From JACZYA01 sp965247455 (lineage in GTDB: Bacteria; Acidobacteriota; Terriglobia; Acidiferrales; 2-02-FULL-67-57): 64,000 nt of DNA. The notes under the pieces were generated by a model, which did not search any database, was not told the origin of the DNA, and worked only from the letters and a program-made list of their open reading frames with translations. The stretch is from contig CBDFHE010000018.1 in the NCBI GenBank assembly GCA_965247455.1, positions 310,001 to 374,000 on the forward strand. The letters are read 5' to 3'. Of the stretch, positions 46,770 to 56,106 are shown piece after piece (the first letter of the stretch is position 1; the number at the start of each line of letters is the position of its first letter). Both the position numbers and the translations under genes were made by a program.

Positions 46770-48300
46770 CCGGATTTCCGATTTGGCTGTGGTACCGTAT
46801 CGCCAGGACCAGTCGCTGCGCCTTGAGTTTTGGGGCTCCGACGTAAGGAACCACACTACGGAGGGTGACACCCGGTGGGTGAATTACAACACGAGCCATT
46901 CCAGTTCGCGTTCAACGGCTTCTTGAAAGTCGCGTTCCAGGGATCGCGCGTCACTTCTGACGCTGGCCTCATTCTGGTGCGCGAGTTGGATGAACGTCTG
47001 GGGCTGGAGACACTCATCGCCGAGCACCTGAGCGATTCCCGACAGGGGATGAACACCCAGTTCAGCGTGGTGGATCTCCTGCGGCAGTCGGTCTACAGTC
47101 GCCTCGCGGGCTACGAAGATCTCAACGACGCGGGGCGCGTGTCGGCAGACCCAACATTTCGTCTCATCGGGTCGCCAAAGCGCTGGGACCGGGGTGCGGC
47201 GCTGACATCGACGCTGCATTGGTTCGAGACAGAGCTGCTGACCCACGAGGAGAATCTCGTCGGGTTGAGGGCCGTGAACCGGGAGGTGCTTGCACAGGCC
47301 GAGATGGCGACGCGCGCCGACCGGATCGTGCTCGACATGGATTCGAGCGAGAGCCCGGTGCATGGGGCGCAGGAAGGGAGCGCCTATAACGGGCACTTCG
47401 AGTCCGTCTGCTACCACCCGCTGTTTCTGTTCACCGAGCATGGGGACTGCCTCGCCGCCACGCTGCGGCCAGGCAACGTGCATAGCGCCGACGACTGGGA
47501 CGACCTGCTCGTACCGGAGATTGACCGGCAGCAGGTGGAGGGCAAGCGCGTAGCGTTCCGCGCAGACGCCGCGTTCGCGAAGCCCGAGATCTACGACGCG
47601 CTCGAGCAGCGCGACGTGGACTATGCCATTCGCATGCCGGCGAACAAGAGCTTGGAGCTGGAAATCGAAGACATCCTCTTTCGTCCGCCGGGACGGCCGA
47701 GCTGCAAGCCCTTGGTGCGCTACCAGAGTTTCCGCTATCAGGCCAAGAGCTGGACCACGCCCAGACGGATCGTCGCCAAGGTGGAGCACCACCAAGGTGA
47801 GCTGTTCCCTCGCGTCGGCTTCATCGTGACCAACATGGCCCTCCCGAGCCGCTCGGTCGTGCGGTTTTACAACAAGCGCGGTACGGCGGAGCAATGGATC
47901 AAGGAAGGCAAGCAGGCCACCCACTGGACGCGGCTGTCGTGCCATCGTTTCCGGGCGAACGAGGTGCGCCTGCAACTGAGCGTCCTGGCCTACAATCTGG
48001 GCAACTTGTGGCGCAGACTGGTCCTTCCGCTGCGGGTCAAGCGCTGGTCGCTCACGAGTCTCCAGCAGCGACTGGTGAAAACTGGGGGCCGGCTGGTGAA
48101 GCATGCGCGGTACTACTGGCTTCTGCTGGCGGAAGGGCATCTCACGCGGCGGCTGTTCGGCGACATGCTGCGGAGGATCTGGGCGCTACCCGTGCCGGCA
48201 GGCTGACGCGCGGCCTGAAGTGCAACGAAGCCCGCCCGGCGATGACACGGGGCACACGTGTGGAGCGGTGTCTGAGAAATGCCCGAAAAGCAGGGGTTCC
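46770..48300 (+). mobile_element. IS1380-family insertion sequence (ends approximate)
   Basis: An intact IS1380 transposase gene is isolated between pyrG and a pentapeptide-repeat gene. Weak inverted similarity exists between CGGATTTCCGA (near 46775) and the complement of TGAGAAATGCCCG (near 48268). No target duplication could be confirmed. Confidence 0.6.
46875..48206 (+). CDS. IS1380 family transposase
   Basis: 443 residues from a GTG. Catalytic DDE residues: Asp in IVLDMDSSESPVHG, Asp in VAFRADAAFAKPEIYDAL and Glu in NKRGTAEQWIKEGKQA, as in the IS1380/ISEcp1 group. N-terminal LTSDAGLILVRELDERLGL-like segment (VTSDAGLILVREL) is also typical. The gene is uninterrupted, so it may be active. 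Confidence 0.93.
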   Translation: MGELQHEPFQFAFNGFLKVAFQGSRVTSDAGLILVRELDERLGLETLIAEHLSDSRQGMNTQFSVVDLLRQSVYSRLAGYEDLNDAGRVSADPTFRLIGSPKRWDRGAALTSTLHWFETELLTHEENLVGLRAVNREVLAQAEMATRADRIVLDMDSSESPVHGAQEGSAYNGHFESVCYHPLFLFTEHGDCLAATLRPGNVHSADDWDDLLVPEIDRQQVEGKRVAFRADAAFAKPEIYDALEQRDVDYAIRMPANKSLELEIEDILFRPPGRPSCKPLVRYQSFRYQAKSWTTPRRIVAKVEHHQGELFPRVGFIVTNMALPSRSVVRFYNKRGTAEQWIKEGKQATHWTRLSCHRFRANEVRLQLSVLAYNLGNLWRRLVLPLRVKRWSLTSLQQRLVKTGGRLVKHARYYWLLLAEGHLTRRLFGDMLRRIWALPVPAG

Positions 48301-48549
48301 AGTCGGTCGCACGTCGGCGCGGGCTCAGATGAAGGCCTTTGAAGCTGAGCGATTGTGCGACGATCGAAGTTTTTGTGCGATCGGCGGCGATCGGGTGTAT
48401 AAACGTGCCATCAGGGGCAGGCAAAACGGAAATCCCGGCTGATATGAAGTCCGGAAGTGGTGCCTGCCTGCCGCAGGCAGGCTCTGCACCCGCCAAGAAA
48501 GGGCCCGGCCGCTCGCCGGACACCACGTGTTGGAGTATAATCCTTGCCA
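48207..48549. other. IS right flank without gene
   Basis: 343 bp holding the presumed right end of the IS1380 element and a CCTGCCTGCCGCAGGCAGG palindrome at 48463-48481. I see no supported gene. Confidence 0.45.
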
Positions 48550-50796
48550 ATGGTTTCACCTGCCCCTCCTCGCAAGCCACGCAAACGCCCCCGCGCCGCC
48601 AAAGCCTTAGACACAGCTACAGCTCAGTTTGGAGAAGGTGCGGAGTCTACCCCGCCAACGGCGGGGCCGCCTGCCACTTCCACTGAGGAGACCCACCAAA
48701 AACTGCTCCGCGGCGAGCCCGTCCGCTTTGATGCGGAGAAGCAGACGGAAAAGCAGCGGGAGGTTCCCGCCGAGTGGGTTGCTGAAGCTCTCCGTGAGGG
48801 CCACCGGGTCGAACTCAAGGACGCTGTCCTGACGGGTCGGCTCGACTTGCAAAGCGCTCATGTCGAGCAAGAGTTTCTTCTTCTTGGCGGCGAGGTCCGC
48901 GGCCCGGTCAACGCCATCTACGCGCGCTTCGGCAGCTGGGTTGTGTTCCATGCTGTTCGCTTCCAGGGCTTCGCACACTTCAGGGGCGCCCGCTTTGCTG
49001 CTGAACTCAATTGTTCCGGCACGTATTTCGTCGGGGGCGTCACCTTTCAGGATTCCATCATAGAAGGCAGTCTCATTGCTATTGGCGCACAGTTCGGCTC
49101 CTCAAAAGAAGACGCCACCAGTCTTAATGGCTGCGAAATCCGCTGCGACGCAACTTTTGTTTTGGCAGTCTTCCACGGCCCCGCTCAATTCCTCGACTTG
49201 ACCGTCGGCAAGCAGGCTAACTTTAGCGGGGCGCGCTTTGAGCATGGAGCGGTATTTGACCAGGCGGAGATCGGTGGCGGTTTTTTCTTTACCCCGGAGG
49301 GAGAGCAGCGGACGGAGTTCGGCGGCGATGTGAGGTTCTCCGGAGTCAAAGTGGGCGGGCAAGCGAACTTTGGGATGGTACAGTTTAAGCAAGAGGTCTC
49401 TTTCCAGAGTGCAACCGTGGAAGGGGAAGCTGGCTTCGTTGGGGTGGAATTCCAAAAGGCGGCCTCATTCCAGAGGGCGGAATTCAAGGCCGGTCTGTAC
49501 TTTTCTCAACCTCAAAGTTCGCCAGCCACCTTTGGCGGCGAGGCACAGTTCCACGGGGTCAAGGTGGGCGGGCAAGCGAACTTTAGCGGGGCACGGTTTG
49601 AGCAAGGCGTGGCGTTTGAGGGGGCGGAGATCGGCGGCGATTTTTTCTTTCGCCCGCAGGGGGAGCAGCGGGTGGAGTTTGGCGGCGAGGCCAGGTTCCT
49701 CGGAGTCAAGGTGGGCGGGAAAGCGGACTTCAGCGGGGCGCGGTTTGACCAAGAAGTGGCGTTTGAGGGGGCAGAGATCGGCGGCGATTTTTTCTTTCGC
49801 CCGCAGGGGGAGCACCGGGTGCAGTTTGGCGGCGAGGCCAGGTTCCTCGGGGTCAAGGTGGGCGGGCAAGCGAATTTTGATGAAGCGCGGTTTGCGAAAC
49901 CAGCGTTTTTTGAAGCGGCGCTGTTTTCCGGGTCTCCCTTCTTCCGGGAGGCGGAATTTTCTGCGCCGGTTTCGTTCGTAGCTGCACGCTTCCAGCTTGC
50001 CGCCGAGTTTCAGGGCGCGCACTTCCAGGGTCCAGCCAACTTCGACTATGCGCGCTTCGAGCAGGAGGCCCACTTCGCCGGTGCCAAGTTCAGTGACCAA
50101 CTCGAACTACGCGACGCCCGCATGACCACTTTGAGTTTTCAGGAGGGCGGAATGACCGCCCACTTTGATAAGAAGTCCAAAGTGGACCTGCTGGGCTGCA
50201 CCTACGACCGCCTGGAGATAGACGGTTGGCGCAAATTGATGGACCGCCAGAGCGGGTTTAACCCCCGCCCCTGGAGTCATCTGGAAAAAGTCCTGCGCGC
50301 CGCCGGCCAGGACCGCCAAGCCGACGACGTTTACCTGCAGCGCCGCCGGGTTGAACACAAGCAAAAGTGGCAGCGGGGCGAGTTCGGCCCCTGGCTCCTA
50401 GACAGCATTCATGCGCTGGTTGCCAACTACGGCATCCGGCCCTATCAGCTCCTCTACACTCCCATCCTCATACTGTTGCTTGGCACTGCTCTCTTCTTCC
50501 ATCCAGACGCCACGCATCGTAAGTTTTCTGGTCAAACTCCGTCCGACCCACAGCAGCTCACACGTACTGTACCGGGCGCCACGGGTGAGTTCACTGCCGT
50601 TGATGCTGTACGCCTGAGTGTTCGCTATTTCCTTCCGGTGGAGGTTCCCCTGGCAACCCGGTGGGAAGCCTCTAACAAGCAATACGGCCCGCTGAGGTTC
50701 TCCGACTACGCTACAGGAATGAAGCTAGCGGGTTGGATTCTAGTCCCGCTGGGGATCGCGGCTCTGACTGGCCTGCTCCGCCGCGTGGCCCCCTAG
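48550..50796 (+). CDS. Large pentapeptide-repeat protein with C-terminal membrane segments
   Basis: About 748 residues from the ATG at 48550. Pro-rich N-terminus, then a long region (about 90-560) of A(N/D)F-type pentapeptide repeats such as ANFSGARFEQGVAFEGAEIG. The C-terminal part has conserved DGWRKLMDRQSGFNPRPWSH and LEKVLRAAGQDRQADDVYLQ followed by two transmembrane helices (LLYTPILILLLGTALFF near 640, KLAGWILVPLGIAALTGLL near 725), as in pentapeptide-repeat proteins with an ion-channel-like end. Function unknown. Confidence 0.8.
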   Translation: MVSPAPPRKPRKRPRAAKALDTATAQFGEGAESTPPTAGPPATSTEETHQKLLRGEPVRFDAEKQTEKQREVPAEWVAEALREGHRVELKDAVLTGRLDLQSAHVEQEFLLLGGEVRGPVNAIYARFGSWVVFHAVRFQGFAHFRGARFAAELNCSGTYFVGGVTFQDSIIEGSLIAIGAQFGSSKEDATSLNGCEIRCDATFVLAVFHGPAQFLDLTVGKQANFSGARFEHGAVFDQAEIGGGFFFTPEGEQRTEFGGDVRFSGVKVGGQANFGMVQFKQEVSFQSATVEGEAGFVGVEFQKAASFQRAEFKAGLYFSQPQSSPATFGGEAQFHGVKVGGQANFSGARFEQGVAFEGAEIGGDFFFRPQGEQRVEFGGEARFLGVKVGGKADFSGARFDQEVAFEGAEIGGDFFFRPQGEHRVQFGGEARFLGVKVGGQANFDEARFAKPAFFEAALFSGSPFFREAEFSAPVSFVAARFQLAAEFQGAHFQGPANFDYARFEQEAHFAGAKFSDQLELRDARMTTLSFQEGGMTAHFDKKSKVDLLGCTYDRLEIDGWRKLMDRQSGFNPRPWSHLEKVLRAAGQDRQADDVYLQRRRVEHKQKWQRGEFGPWLLDSIHALVANYGIRPYQLLYTPILILLLGTALFFHPDATHRKFSGQTPSDPQQLTRTVPGATGEFTAVDAVRLSVRYFLPVEVPLATRWEASNKQYGPLRFSDYATGMKLAGWILVPLGIAALTGLLRRVAP
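49534..49827 (+). repeat. 147-bp tandem coding repeats in the pentapeptide gene
   Basis: Two near-identical units of 147 bp (49 codons) at 49534-49680 and 49681-49827, with a third partial unit from 49828 and a diverged one from 49321. Each encodes FLGVKVGG... to FFFRPQGEQRVEF. The high identity indicates recent duplication or gene conversion. Confidence 0.85.
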
Positions 50797-50946
50797 CGAC
50801 GCAGGAGGAAGGAAACAAGAAAAGAAATGTGCGGCACAATGCGGGTGCGGAGCACCTCTTCCGAACTTGCCTGTAGTGTACGCTGGTCGCTGGTCAAGGT
50901 CGCAGGACTGCTCCCCGCTTCCTAGCACGGATTGAAGGTCATTCTC

Positions 50947-51879
50947 CTAGCCCGACAGGAGCTTGGCGTACACCGCCGGGTCGACGTTGCCGCCGCTGAT
51001 GACGCAGCAGACCGCCCGCTCGCGGAAGCGCTTCGGGTCGGTCAGTAACGCGCCCAGGGGCAGCGCACCGGTGGGCTCGGCCTTCAAGTTGGCGAGCGAG
51101 AACAGCAGCCGCACCGCCTCGGCGATCTTCTCTTCCGGCACCTCCACCACCCCTGCCAACCCCGCCCGCAGCACGGCCCAGTTGTGCTGGCCGATGCTGA
51201 GCGTCCGCGCGCCGTCGGCGATGGTCTGCGACTCGGCGTCATTCCGCACGATGCGCCCCGCCCGCAGCGAGCGCGCCGCGTCGTTGGCCAGCAGCGGCTC
51301 AGCCGCGTACACCGGCGTATCCTTCCCCGCCGCGCGCAGCCCGGTGATGATGCCGGAACTCAGCCCGCCCCCGCCCACCGGCGCAACCACGGCATCAAAG
51401 GACAGCCCGCAAGCGGCCAACTCCGCCCCTAGGCTGGCGTTGCCCTCGATCACCAGCGGGTCGTCGAAGGCGCTGGCGATGTAGGCCTCGGGATGCTCCC
51501 GCGCCAGTTCCCGCACGCGCTCCTCGCGGCTCTTCACCCGCACGTCGGTCAGCTCCACCTGCCCGCCGTACTCCCGCACGGCGTCCACCTTGACCTGCGC
51601 CGAAGTGTGCGGCATCACTACCGTCAGCCGCTTCCCCAGCAGCCCGCAGGCGTAGGCCATCGCCTGCCCGAAGTTGCCGGAGGAGGCGGTGATGATCTCC
51701 CGCTCACGGACCTGCGAGGCCACGTTGTAAGCGGCGCGAAACTTGAAGCTGCCGGTGTGCTGGAAAGTCTCGCTGGCGAGCGTGAGCCGCACCCCCAATT
51801 GCCTGCTCAGCCGCGGCGCTTCGATCAGCGTGGTCGGCCGCACCATTTCCCGCAGCGGACGCGGCGCGCCACTAGCCAC
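50947..51879 (-). CDS. Threonine/serine dehydratase-like PLP enzyme
   Basis: 310 residues, fold type II. TFQHTGSFKFRAAYNV holds the PLP Lys, ASSGNFGQAMAYA the phosphate-side Asn, VAPVGGGGLSSGI the glycine-rich loop and CCVISGGNVDP the C-terminal Ser/Gly motif. There is no regulatory ACT domain, so it resembles catabolic threonine dehydratase or serine/aspartate racemase relatives. Its ATG overlaps the kdsB stop by 8 bp, a coupling that appears fortuitous in function. Confidence 0.9.
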   Translation of the reverse strand: MASGAPRPLREMVRPTTLIEAPRLSRQLGVRLTLASETFQHTGSFKFRAAYNVASQVREREIITASSGNFGQAMAYACGLLGKRLTVVMPHTSAQVKVDAVREYGGQVELTDVRVKSREERVRELAREHPEAYIASAFDDPLVIEGNASLGAELAACGLSFDAVVAPVGGGGLSSGIITGLRAAGKDTPVYAAEPLLANDAARSLRAGRIVRNDAESQTIADGARTLSIGQHNWAVLRAGLAGVVEVPEEKIAEAVRLLFSLANLKAEPTGALPLGALLTDPKRFRERAVCCVISGGNVDPAVYAKLLSG

Positions 51880-52654
51880 CGGATTCCCCCTGCGCCCGCA
51901 GCAGCGCGGCTTCCGCCTCCGCCAAGTCTTCGGGCGTATCCACGCCGATGGGGTCGTAGCCGGTCTCGACCACCTTGATGGGAATCCCGTGTTCGAGGAT
52001 GCGCAACTGCTCCAGCCGCTCCTCCTGCTCGCGCGCCGTGGGCGCCAGCCGGGGAAAGCGCAGCAGGAACGCGCGAGTATAGACGTAGAGGCCGGGGTGC
52101 TTGAAGTAGGCCACCTGCTTCAAATCCACCTGCTGCTCCGGCCCCATCGACGGGTCAGGCCGGCGGGAGAAATTCACCGCAAACCCCTCCGCATTTGTGA
52201 CAACTTTAACCACGTGTGCACTCAAGAGCGCCTCCCGATTGCCGATGCGTGTCTTGAGGGTGGAGACTTGCAAGCTAGGGTCGGTGAAGAAAGGCTCAAT
52301 CGCCTGCGCAATCGCCCGGGGGTCCAGCAACGGCTCGTCCCCTTGAATATTGACGACCAAATCGCACTCGACCGAATCAAATACTTCGGCCAGTCGGTCG
52401 GTGCCGGAAGCGTGGTCGGGGCGGGTAAGGCGCGCCCGGCCGCCGAAGGCCTCGACGGCGGCGACGATGCGAGCATCGTCCGTGGCCACAATCACTTGGC
52501 TGACCAGCGGGCAGGCGGTCGCCCGGCGATAAACATGCTCGATCATCGGCCGGCCGCACAGCGGTGCTAACGGCTTGCCGGGAAAGCGCGTCGAACCATA
52601 GCGGGCCGGTACGCCGGCGATGATGCACAGCGAGGCAGGCGACTTCGCGGGCAC
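51872..52654 (-). CDS. kdsB: CMP-Kdo synthetase
   Basis: 260 residues. IAGVPARYGSTRFPGKPLAP, GRPMIEHVYRRA, VATDDARI, GTDRLAEVFD, VVNIQGDEPLLDP and YFKHPGLYVYTRAFLL are signature segments of 3-deoxy-manno-octulosonate cytidylyltransferase. It activates Kdo with CTP for lipid A assembly. Together with kdsC, kdsD, kdsA and pyrG it completes the route. Confidence 0.96.
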   Translation of the reverse strand: MPAKSPASLCIIAGVPARYGSTRFPGKPLAPLCGRPMIEHVYRRATACPLVSQVIVATDDARIVAAVEAFGGRARLTRPDHASGTDRLAEVFDSVECDLVVNIQGDEPLLDPRAIAQAIEPFFTDPSLQVSTLKTRIGNREALLSAHVVKVVTNAEGFAVNFSRRPDPSMGPEQQVDLKQVAYFKHPGLYVYTRAFLLRFPRLAPTAREQEERLEQLRILEHGIPIKVVETGYDPIGVDTPEDLAEAEAALLRAQGESGG

Positions 52655-52726
52655 GGGAGCGATAGTCTAGCACGCGCCCACCCTTTTTGCTAGAATGGCC
52701 CTGGCGGCGGACAAACAGAGGACAAC

Positions 52727-53698
52727 ATGAGGCGGCGCTTCCAACGCCTGCTCGGAGGGAGATTCGTACTAATCCCGCTTCTCTTGGTGCCTCTATCCCT
52801 GGGCAGCCAGGACGGGCCCAACTCCCGCTTGCTGGGTGGGCGGGATCCCCGCCTGCGGGTGGATGTTGATCTGGTTTTAGTCAGTGTGACAGTGACCGAC
52901 CCCTACAATCGCCTGGTGACCGGCCTGGGCAAGGAGCATTTCGAACTCCTCGAAGACAAAAGGTTCCAGGAAATCCTCCACTTCTCCAGCGAAGACGTGC
53001 CCCTCTCGCTGGGCATCGTCTTCGACCTCAGCGGCAGCATGAAACGCGCCGGCAAGCTCAAGCGCGCCTCGCAGGCGGCGGTGGAATTCCTCAAGACCGC
53101 CAACCCCCAAGATGAGTTCTTCATCGTGGCCTTCTCCGACGCCCCGAAAATCGTGACCGATTTCACCAGCTCGATCCAAGACATCCAGAACAGCCTGCTC
53201 ACCGCCCAGGCGGACGGCCGCACCGCTTTGCTGGACGCGCTCTACCTCTCCCTCAACACCATGCGCGAGGCCAACAACCCCAAGAACGCCATCCTGGTGA
53301 TCTCCGACGGGGGGGACAACCACAGCCGCTACACCCCCCGCAACATCAAAGCGGCCGTGCGCGAAAGCGACGTCCAGGTGTACGCCATCGGCATTTTCGA
53401 CCCCATCTCCGGCCGGGAAGCCCCTGAACTCGTGTGGGGACCCTCCCTGCTGAAAGAGATTGCAGAAATGACCGGCGGGCGCCTGTTTGCGATTGAACTG
53501 TACAACCTCAGCGATCTCCCCGACGTGGCAGCCAAAATCAGCATCGAGCTACGCAACCAATATGTGATCGGCTACCGTCCAACCAATGTGAGGCGGGATG
53601 GGAGCTGGAGGAAGATCCAGGTGAAGATCAATGCCCCCAAAGGGCTGCCGCCACTGAATGTCTTTACTCGATCAGGTTACTATGCGCCCAGCCAATAA
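52727..53698 (+). CDS. Secreted VWFA-related protein 1 (acidobacterial type)
   Basis: 323 residues with a signal peptide (FVLIPLLLVPLSLGSQ). LVLVSVTVTDPYNRLVTGLG leads to FELLEDKRFQEI, then the MIDAS-like FDLSGSMKRAGKL and ILVISDGGDN. This is the VWFA-related domain expanded in Acidobacteriota (TIGR03436 type). The ending ELRNQYVIGYRPTN...RSGYYAP is characteristic. Exported, function unknown; probably a paralogue of the next gene, with which it overlaps. Confidence 0.9.
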   Translation: MRRRFQRLLGGRFVLIPLLLVPLSLGSQDGPNSRLLGGRDPRLRVDVDLVLVSVTVTDPYNRLVTGLGKEHFELLEDKRFQEILHFSSEDVPLSLGIVFDLSGSMKRAGKLKRASQAAVEFLKTANPQDEFFIVAFSDAPKIVTDFTSSIQDIQNSLLTAQADGRTALLDALYLSLNTMREANNPKNAILVISDGGDNHSRYTPRNIKAAVRESDVQVYAIGIFDPISGREAPELVWGPSLLKEIAEMTGGRLFAIELYNLSDLPDVAAKISIELRNQYVIGYRPTNVRRDGSWRKIQVKINAPKGLPPLNVFTRSGYYAPSQ

Positions 53699-54662
53699 CG
53701 GCTCTTTGTTTTTCTCCCCGGGAAAGTGGGCCCTCGCGCTGACCGTGGGCCTGCTGGCCGTGGGCCTGCTCGCCGGCGCCCAACAGCCGCGACGCCGCAA
53801 CGGCGAATTCACCCTGGTGCGCGATGTTGACCTGGTCGTCCTGCACACCACCGTCGTGGACCGCGGGGGACGCTTGGTGACCGACCTGGAAGCCCAGAAC
53901 TTCGCCATCTTCGAAAACGATATCAAGCAGAAGCTCTCCGTCTTCCGCCGCGAGGATGTGCCGGTCACGGTCGGATTGGTCCTCGACAACAGCGCTTCCA
54001 TGACCGAAAAAAGAGAGGAAATGAGGGCCGGAGCGCTGGCCTTCGTGGAGCTGGCCAACCCCCGCGACGAGTTCTTTGTCGTCAACTTCAACTCCGATTA
54101 CTACCTGGATTTGGAGAGCGGGGACTTCACCAACGACATGGACGTCTTGCAGGCCGCGCTCCACAAAACCAAGACCCGCGGCGGCACAGCCTTTTACGAC
54201 GCGGTGCGCGCCTCCCTCAAGCACATCCACCGCGGCTCGCGCCAGAAGAAAATCCTGCTGGTCATCACCGACGGCGTCGATCACCTCAGCTACTCCACCT
54301 ACGAAGCTATGCTGCTCGACGCCCAGCAATCCGAAACCGCCCTCTACCTGGTCGGCCTGCCCTGCACCGAGGAAAAGCGCGACTGCCGCCGCGCCCGGCG
54401 CATCCTGCGCAAGCTGGCCGACGTCACCGGCGGCATGGCCTACTTCCCCATCTCGCTCGACCAAGTGCAGACCCTCTGCCGGCAGATCGCCCACGACATT
54501 CGCAACCAGTACATTCTCGCCTACTACCCCACCAACCGCACTCAGGACGGCAGCTTCCGCCGCGTGCGCGTCAAGGTGGACGCCCCCAAGCGCTACAAAA
54601 AAGTCGTCGCCCGCCACCGCCCCGGCTACTACGCCTCCTCCGACCGAGACGGCGCCCACTAA
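53682..54662 (+). CDS. Secreted VWFA-related protein 2 (acidobacterial type)
   Basis: About 326 residues from the ATG at 53682, overlapping the previous gene by 17 bp. Signal anchor WALALTVGLLAVGLLAGAQQ; VVLHTTVVDRGGRLVTDLEA, FAIFENDIKQ, MIDAS-like LDNSASMTEKRE and LLVITDGVDH. The ending IRNQYILAYYPTN...RPGYYA parallels gene 1, showing tandem duplication of the pair. Confidence 0.9.
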   Translation: MRPANNGSLFFSPGKWALALTVGLLAVGLLAGAQQPRRRNGEFTLVRDVDLVVLHTTVVDRGGRLVTDLEAQNFAIFENDIKQKLSVFRREDVPVTVGLVLDNSASMTEKREEMRAGALAFVELANPRDEFFVVNFNSDYYLDLESGDFTNDMDVLQAALHKTKTRGGTAFYDAVRASLKHIHRGSRQKKILLVITDGVDHLSYSTYEAMLLDAQQSETALYLVGLPCTEEKRDCRRARRILRKLADVTGGMAYFPISLDQVQTLCRQIAHDIRNQYILAYYPTNRTQDGSFRRVRVKVDAPKRYKKVVARHRPGYYASSDRDGAH

Positions 54663-54906
54663 CCGACGGACTACCCGTCAGAACATGGCTTTACCTGTCC
54701 TGAGCGAAGTCGAAGGAGCCATGCCGAATCAATGCGAGAAAAATAGAGGGCTTTAGCCTGCCTGCAGTAGGCAGGTGAAGGATCCCAACTGCGAGATTCT
54801 TCGGCCGTACGGACTCAGAATGACAACCCTAGAGTCGAGCTCCCCAGCCCCTGCCGGGGGGAAACCTAATCTTATCTCCAGGCATAAGCGCCCGTGAGCC
54901 AGCAGC
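54663..54906. other. Repeat-bearing intergenic region
   Basis: Contains a CCTGAGCGAAGTCGAAGG repeat (about 54698-54716), the CCTGCCTGCAGTAGGCAGG palindrome (54757-54775) and no gene. These are host copies of repeat families also found in the prophage. Confidence 0.5.
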
Positions 54907-56082
54907 CTATTTCTGATTGGTCAATTCAGGAAGGAAGCTGGTGCCGAAGCCCACGCGCACGCCGAAGTTCTCCGCAATCGTCTGCCCGATGTCGGCCAGC
55001 GAGCGCCGCGTGCCCAGGTTGATCCCGCCCTCTAAGCGCGGCGAGTAGGCCAGCACCGGCACGTACTCGCGCGAGTGGTCGGTGGAAGGCGTGGCCGGGT
55101 CGCAGCCGTGGTCGGCGGTCACGGTCAACAGGTCGTCGGGGCCGAGCTTCGCCAACATCTGCCCGATGCCGGCGTCGGCCTCCTCTAGCGCCTGCGCGTA
55201 ACCCTCGACGTTGTTGCGATGCCCGTAGAGCATGTCGAAATCCACCAGGTTGATGAACAGCAGCCCCGCGCGGTGCGCCTCCAGCGCTGCCAGCGTCTTG
55301 GCGATGCCGTCGGCGTTGCTCTTGGTCTTGACGTAGTCCGCCAAACCCTGTCCGCAGTAGATGTCGTGAATTTTGCCGATGCCGAAGGTGAACACGCCCG
55401 CCTCTTGCAGCCGCGCCATCAGCAGCGGCTCGGGCGGATCGATGGCGTAGTCGTGGCGCCGAACCGTGCGCGTAAAGCTGCCCGGCTGCCCCTCGAACGG
55501 CCGCGCAATCACCCGCCCCACCTGATGCGGCGGCGTCAACAGTTCGCGCGCCGTCTGGCACATGCGGTAGAGCTCTTCCACCGAGATAATCTCTTCGTGC
55601 GCGGCAATCTGGAAGACGCTGTCGGCGGAGGTGTACACAATCGGCGAGCCGGTCTTCATGTGCTCCGCGCCCAGCTCCTTGATGATCTCCGTCCCGCTCG
55701 CTGCCTTGTTGCCCAGCGCCTTGCGGCCCACCGCCCGCTCGAACTTTTCCATCACCTCGGGCGGAAAACCGTTGGGATAGGTCGGAAAGGGTTCCTTCAT
55801 GTGCAGGCCCGCCATCTCCCAGTGGCCGGTGGTGGTGTCCTTGCCGGGGGAGGCCAGCGCCGCCTTGCCGTAGGCGGCAGCAGGATGCTCAGCAGGCGTC
55901 AGGTGCTCGAGCGGCTTGATGTTGGCCAGCCCCAGCTTGACCAGGTGCGGCAGCTTCAGCGGGCGCGAGGCCGCCACGTGGCCCAGCGTATCGCGCCCGG
56001 CGTCGCCGAAGGCCGCCGCATCCGGCATCTCGCCGATGCCCACGCTGTCCAGCACCAACAGCACCACCCGCTTGAACGGCAT
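54907..56082 (-). CDS. deoB: Phosphopentomutase
   Basis: 391 residues from the ATG at 56082 (an ATG at 56106 is possible). VLLVLDSVGIGEMPDAAAFG, KDTTTGHWEM, FINLVDFDMLYGHRNN, TVTADHGCDPATPSTDHSRE and VLAYSPRLEGGINLGTR are the alkaline-phosphatase-like metal-binding motifs of DeoB. It interconverts ribose-1-P and ribose-5-P in nucleoside salvage. The gene stands alone. Confidence 0.96.
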   Translation of the reverse strand: MPFKRVVLLVLDSVGIGEMPDAAAFGDAGRDTLGHVAASRPLKLPHLVKLGLANIKPLEHLTPAEHPAAAYGKAALASPGKDTTTGHWEMAGLHMKEPFPTYPNGFPPEVMEKFERAVGRKALGNKAASGTEIIKELGAEHMKTGSPIVYTSADSVFQIAAHEEIISVEELYRMCQTARELLTPPHQVGRVIARPFEGQPGSFTRTVRRHDYAIDPPEPLLMARLQEAGVFTFGIGKIHDIYCGQGLADYVKTKSNADGIAKTLAALEAHRAGLLFINLVDFDMLYGHRNNVEGYAQALEEADAGIGQMLAKLGPDDLLTVTADHGCDPATPSTDHSREYVPVLAYSPRLEGGINLGTRRSLADIGQTIAENFGVRVGFGTSFLPELTNQK

Positions 56083-56106
56083 GCGCTTCTCTGCTTGCCT
56101 TGGCAT

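Noticed and set aside
46884..48140. Minus-strand ORF of 418 codons over the IS1380 transposase
   Set aside because: Shadow of the transposase, which carries the recognisable DDE motifs.
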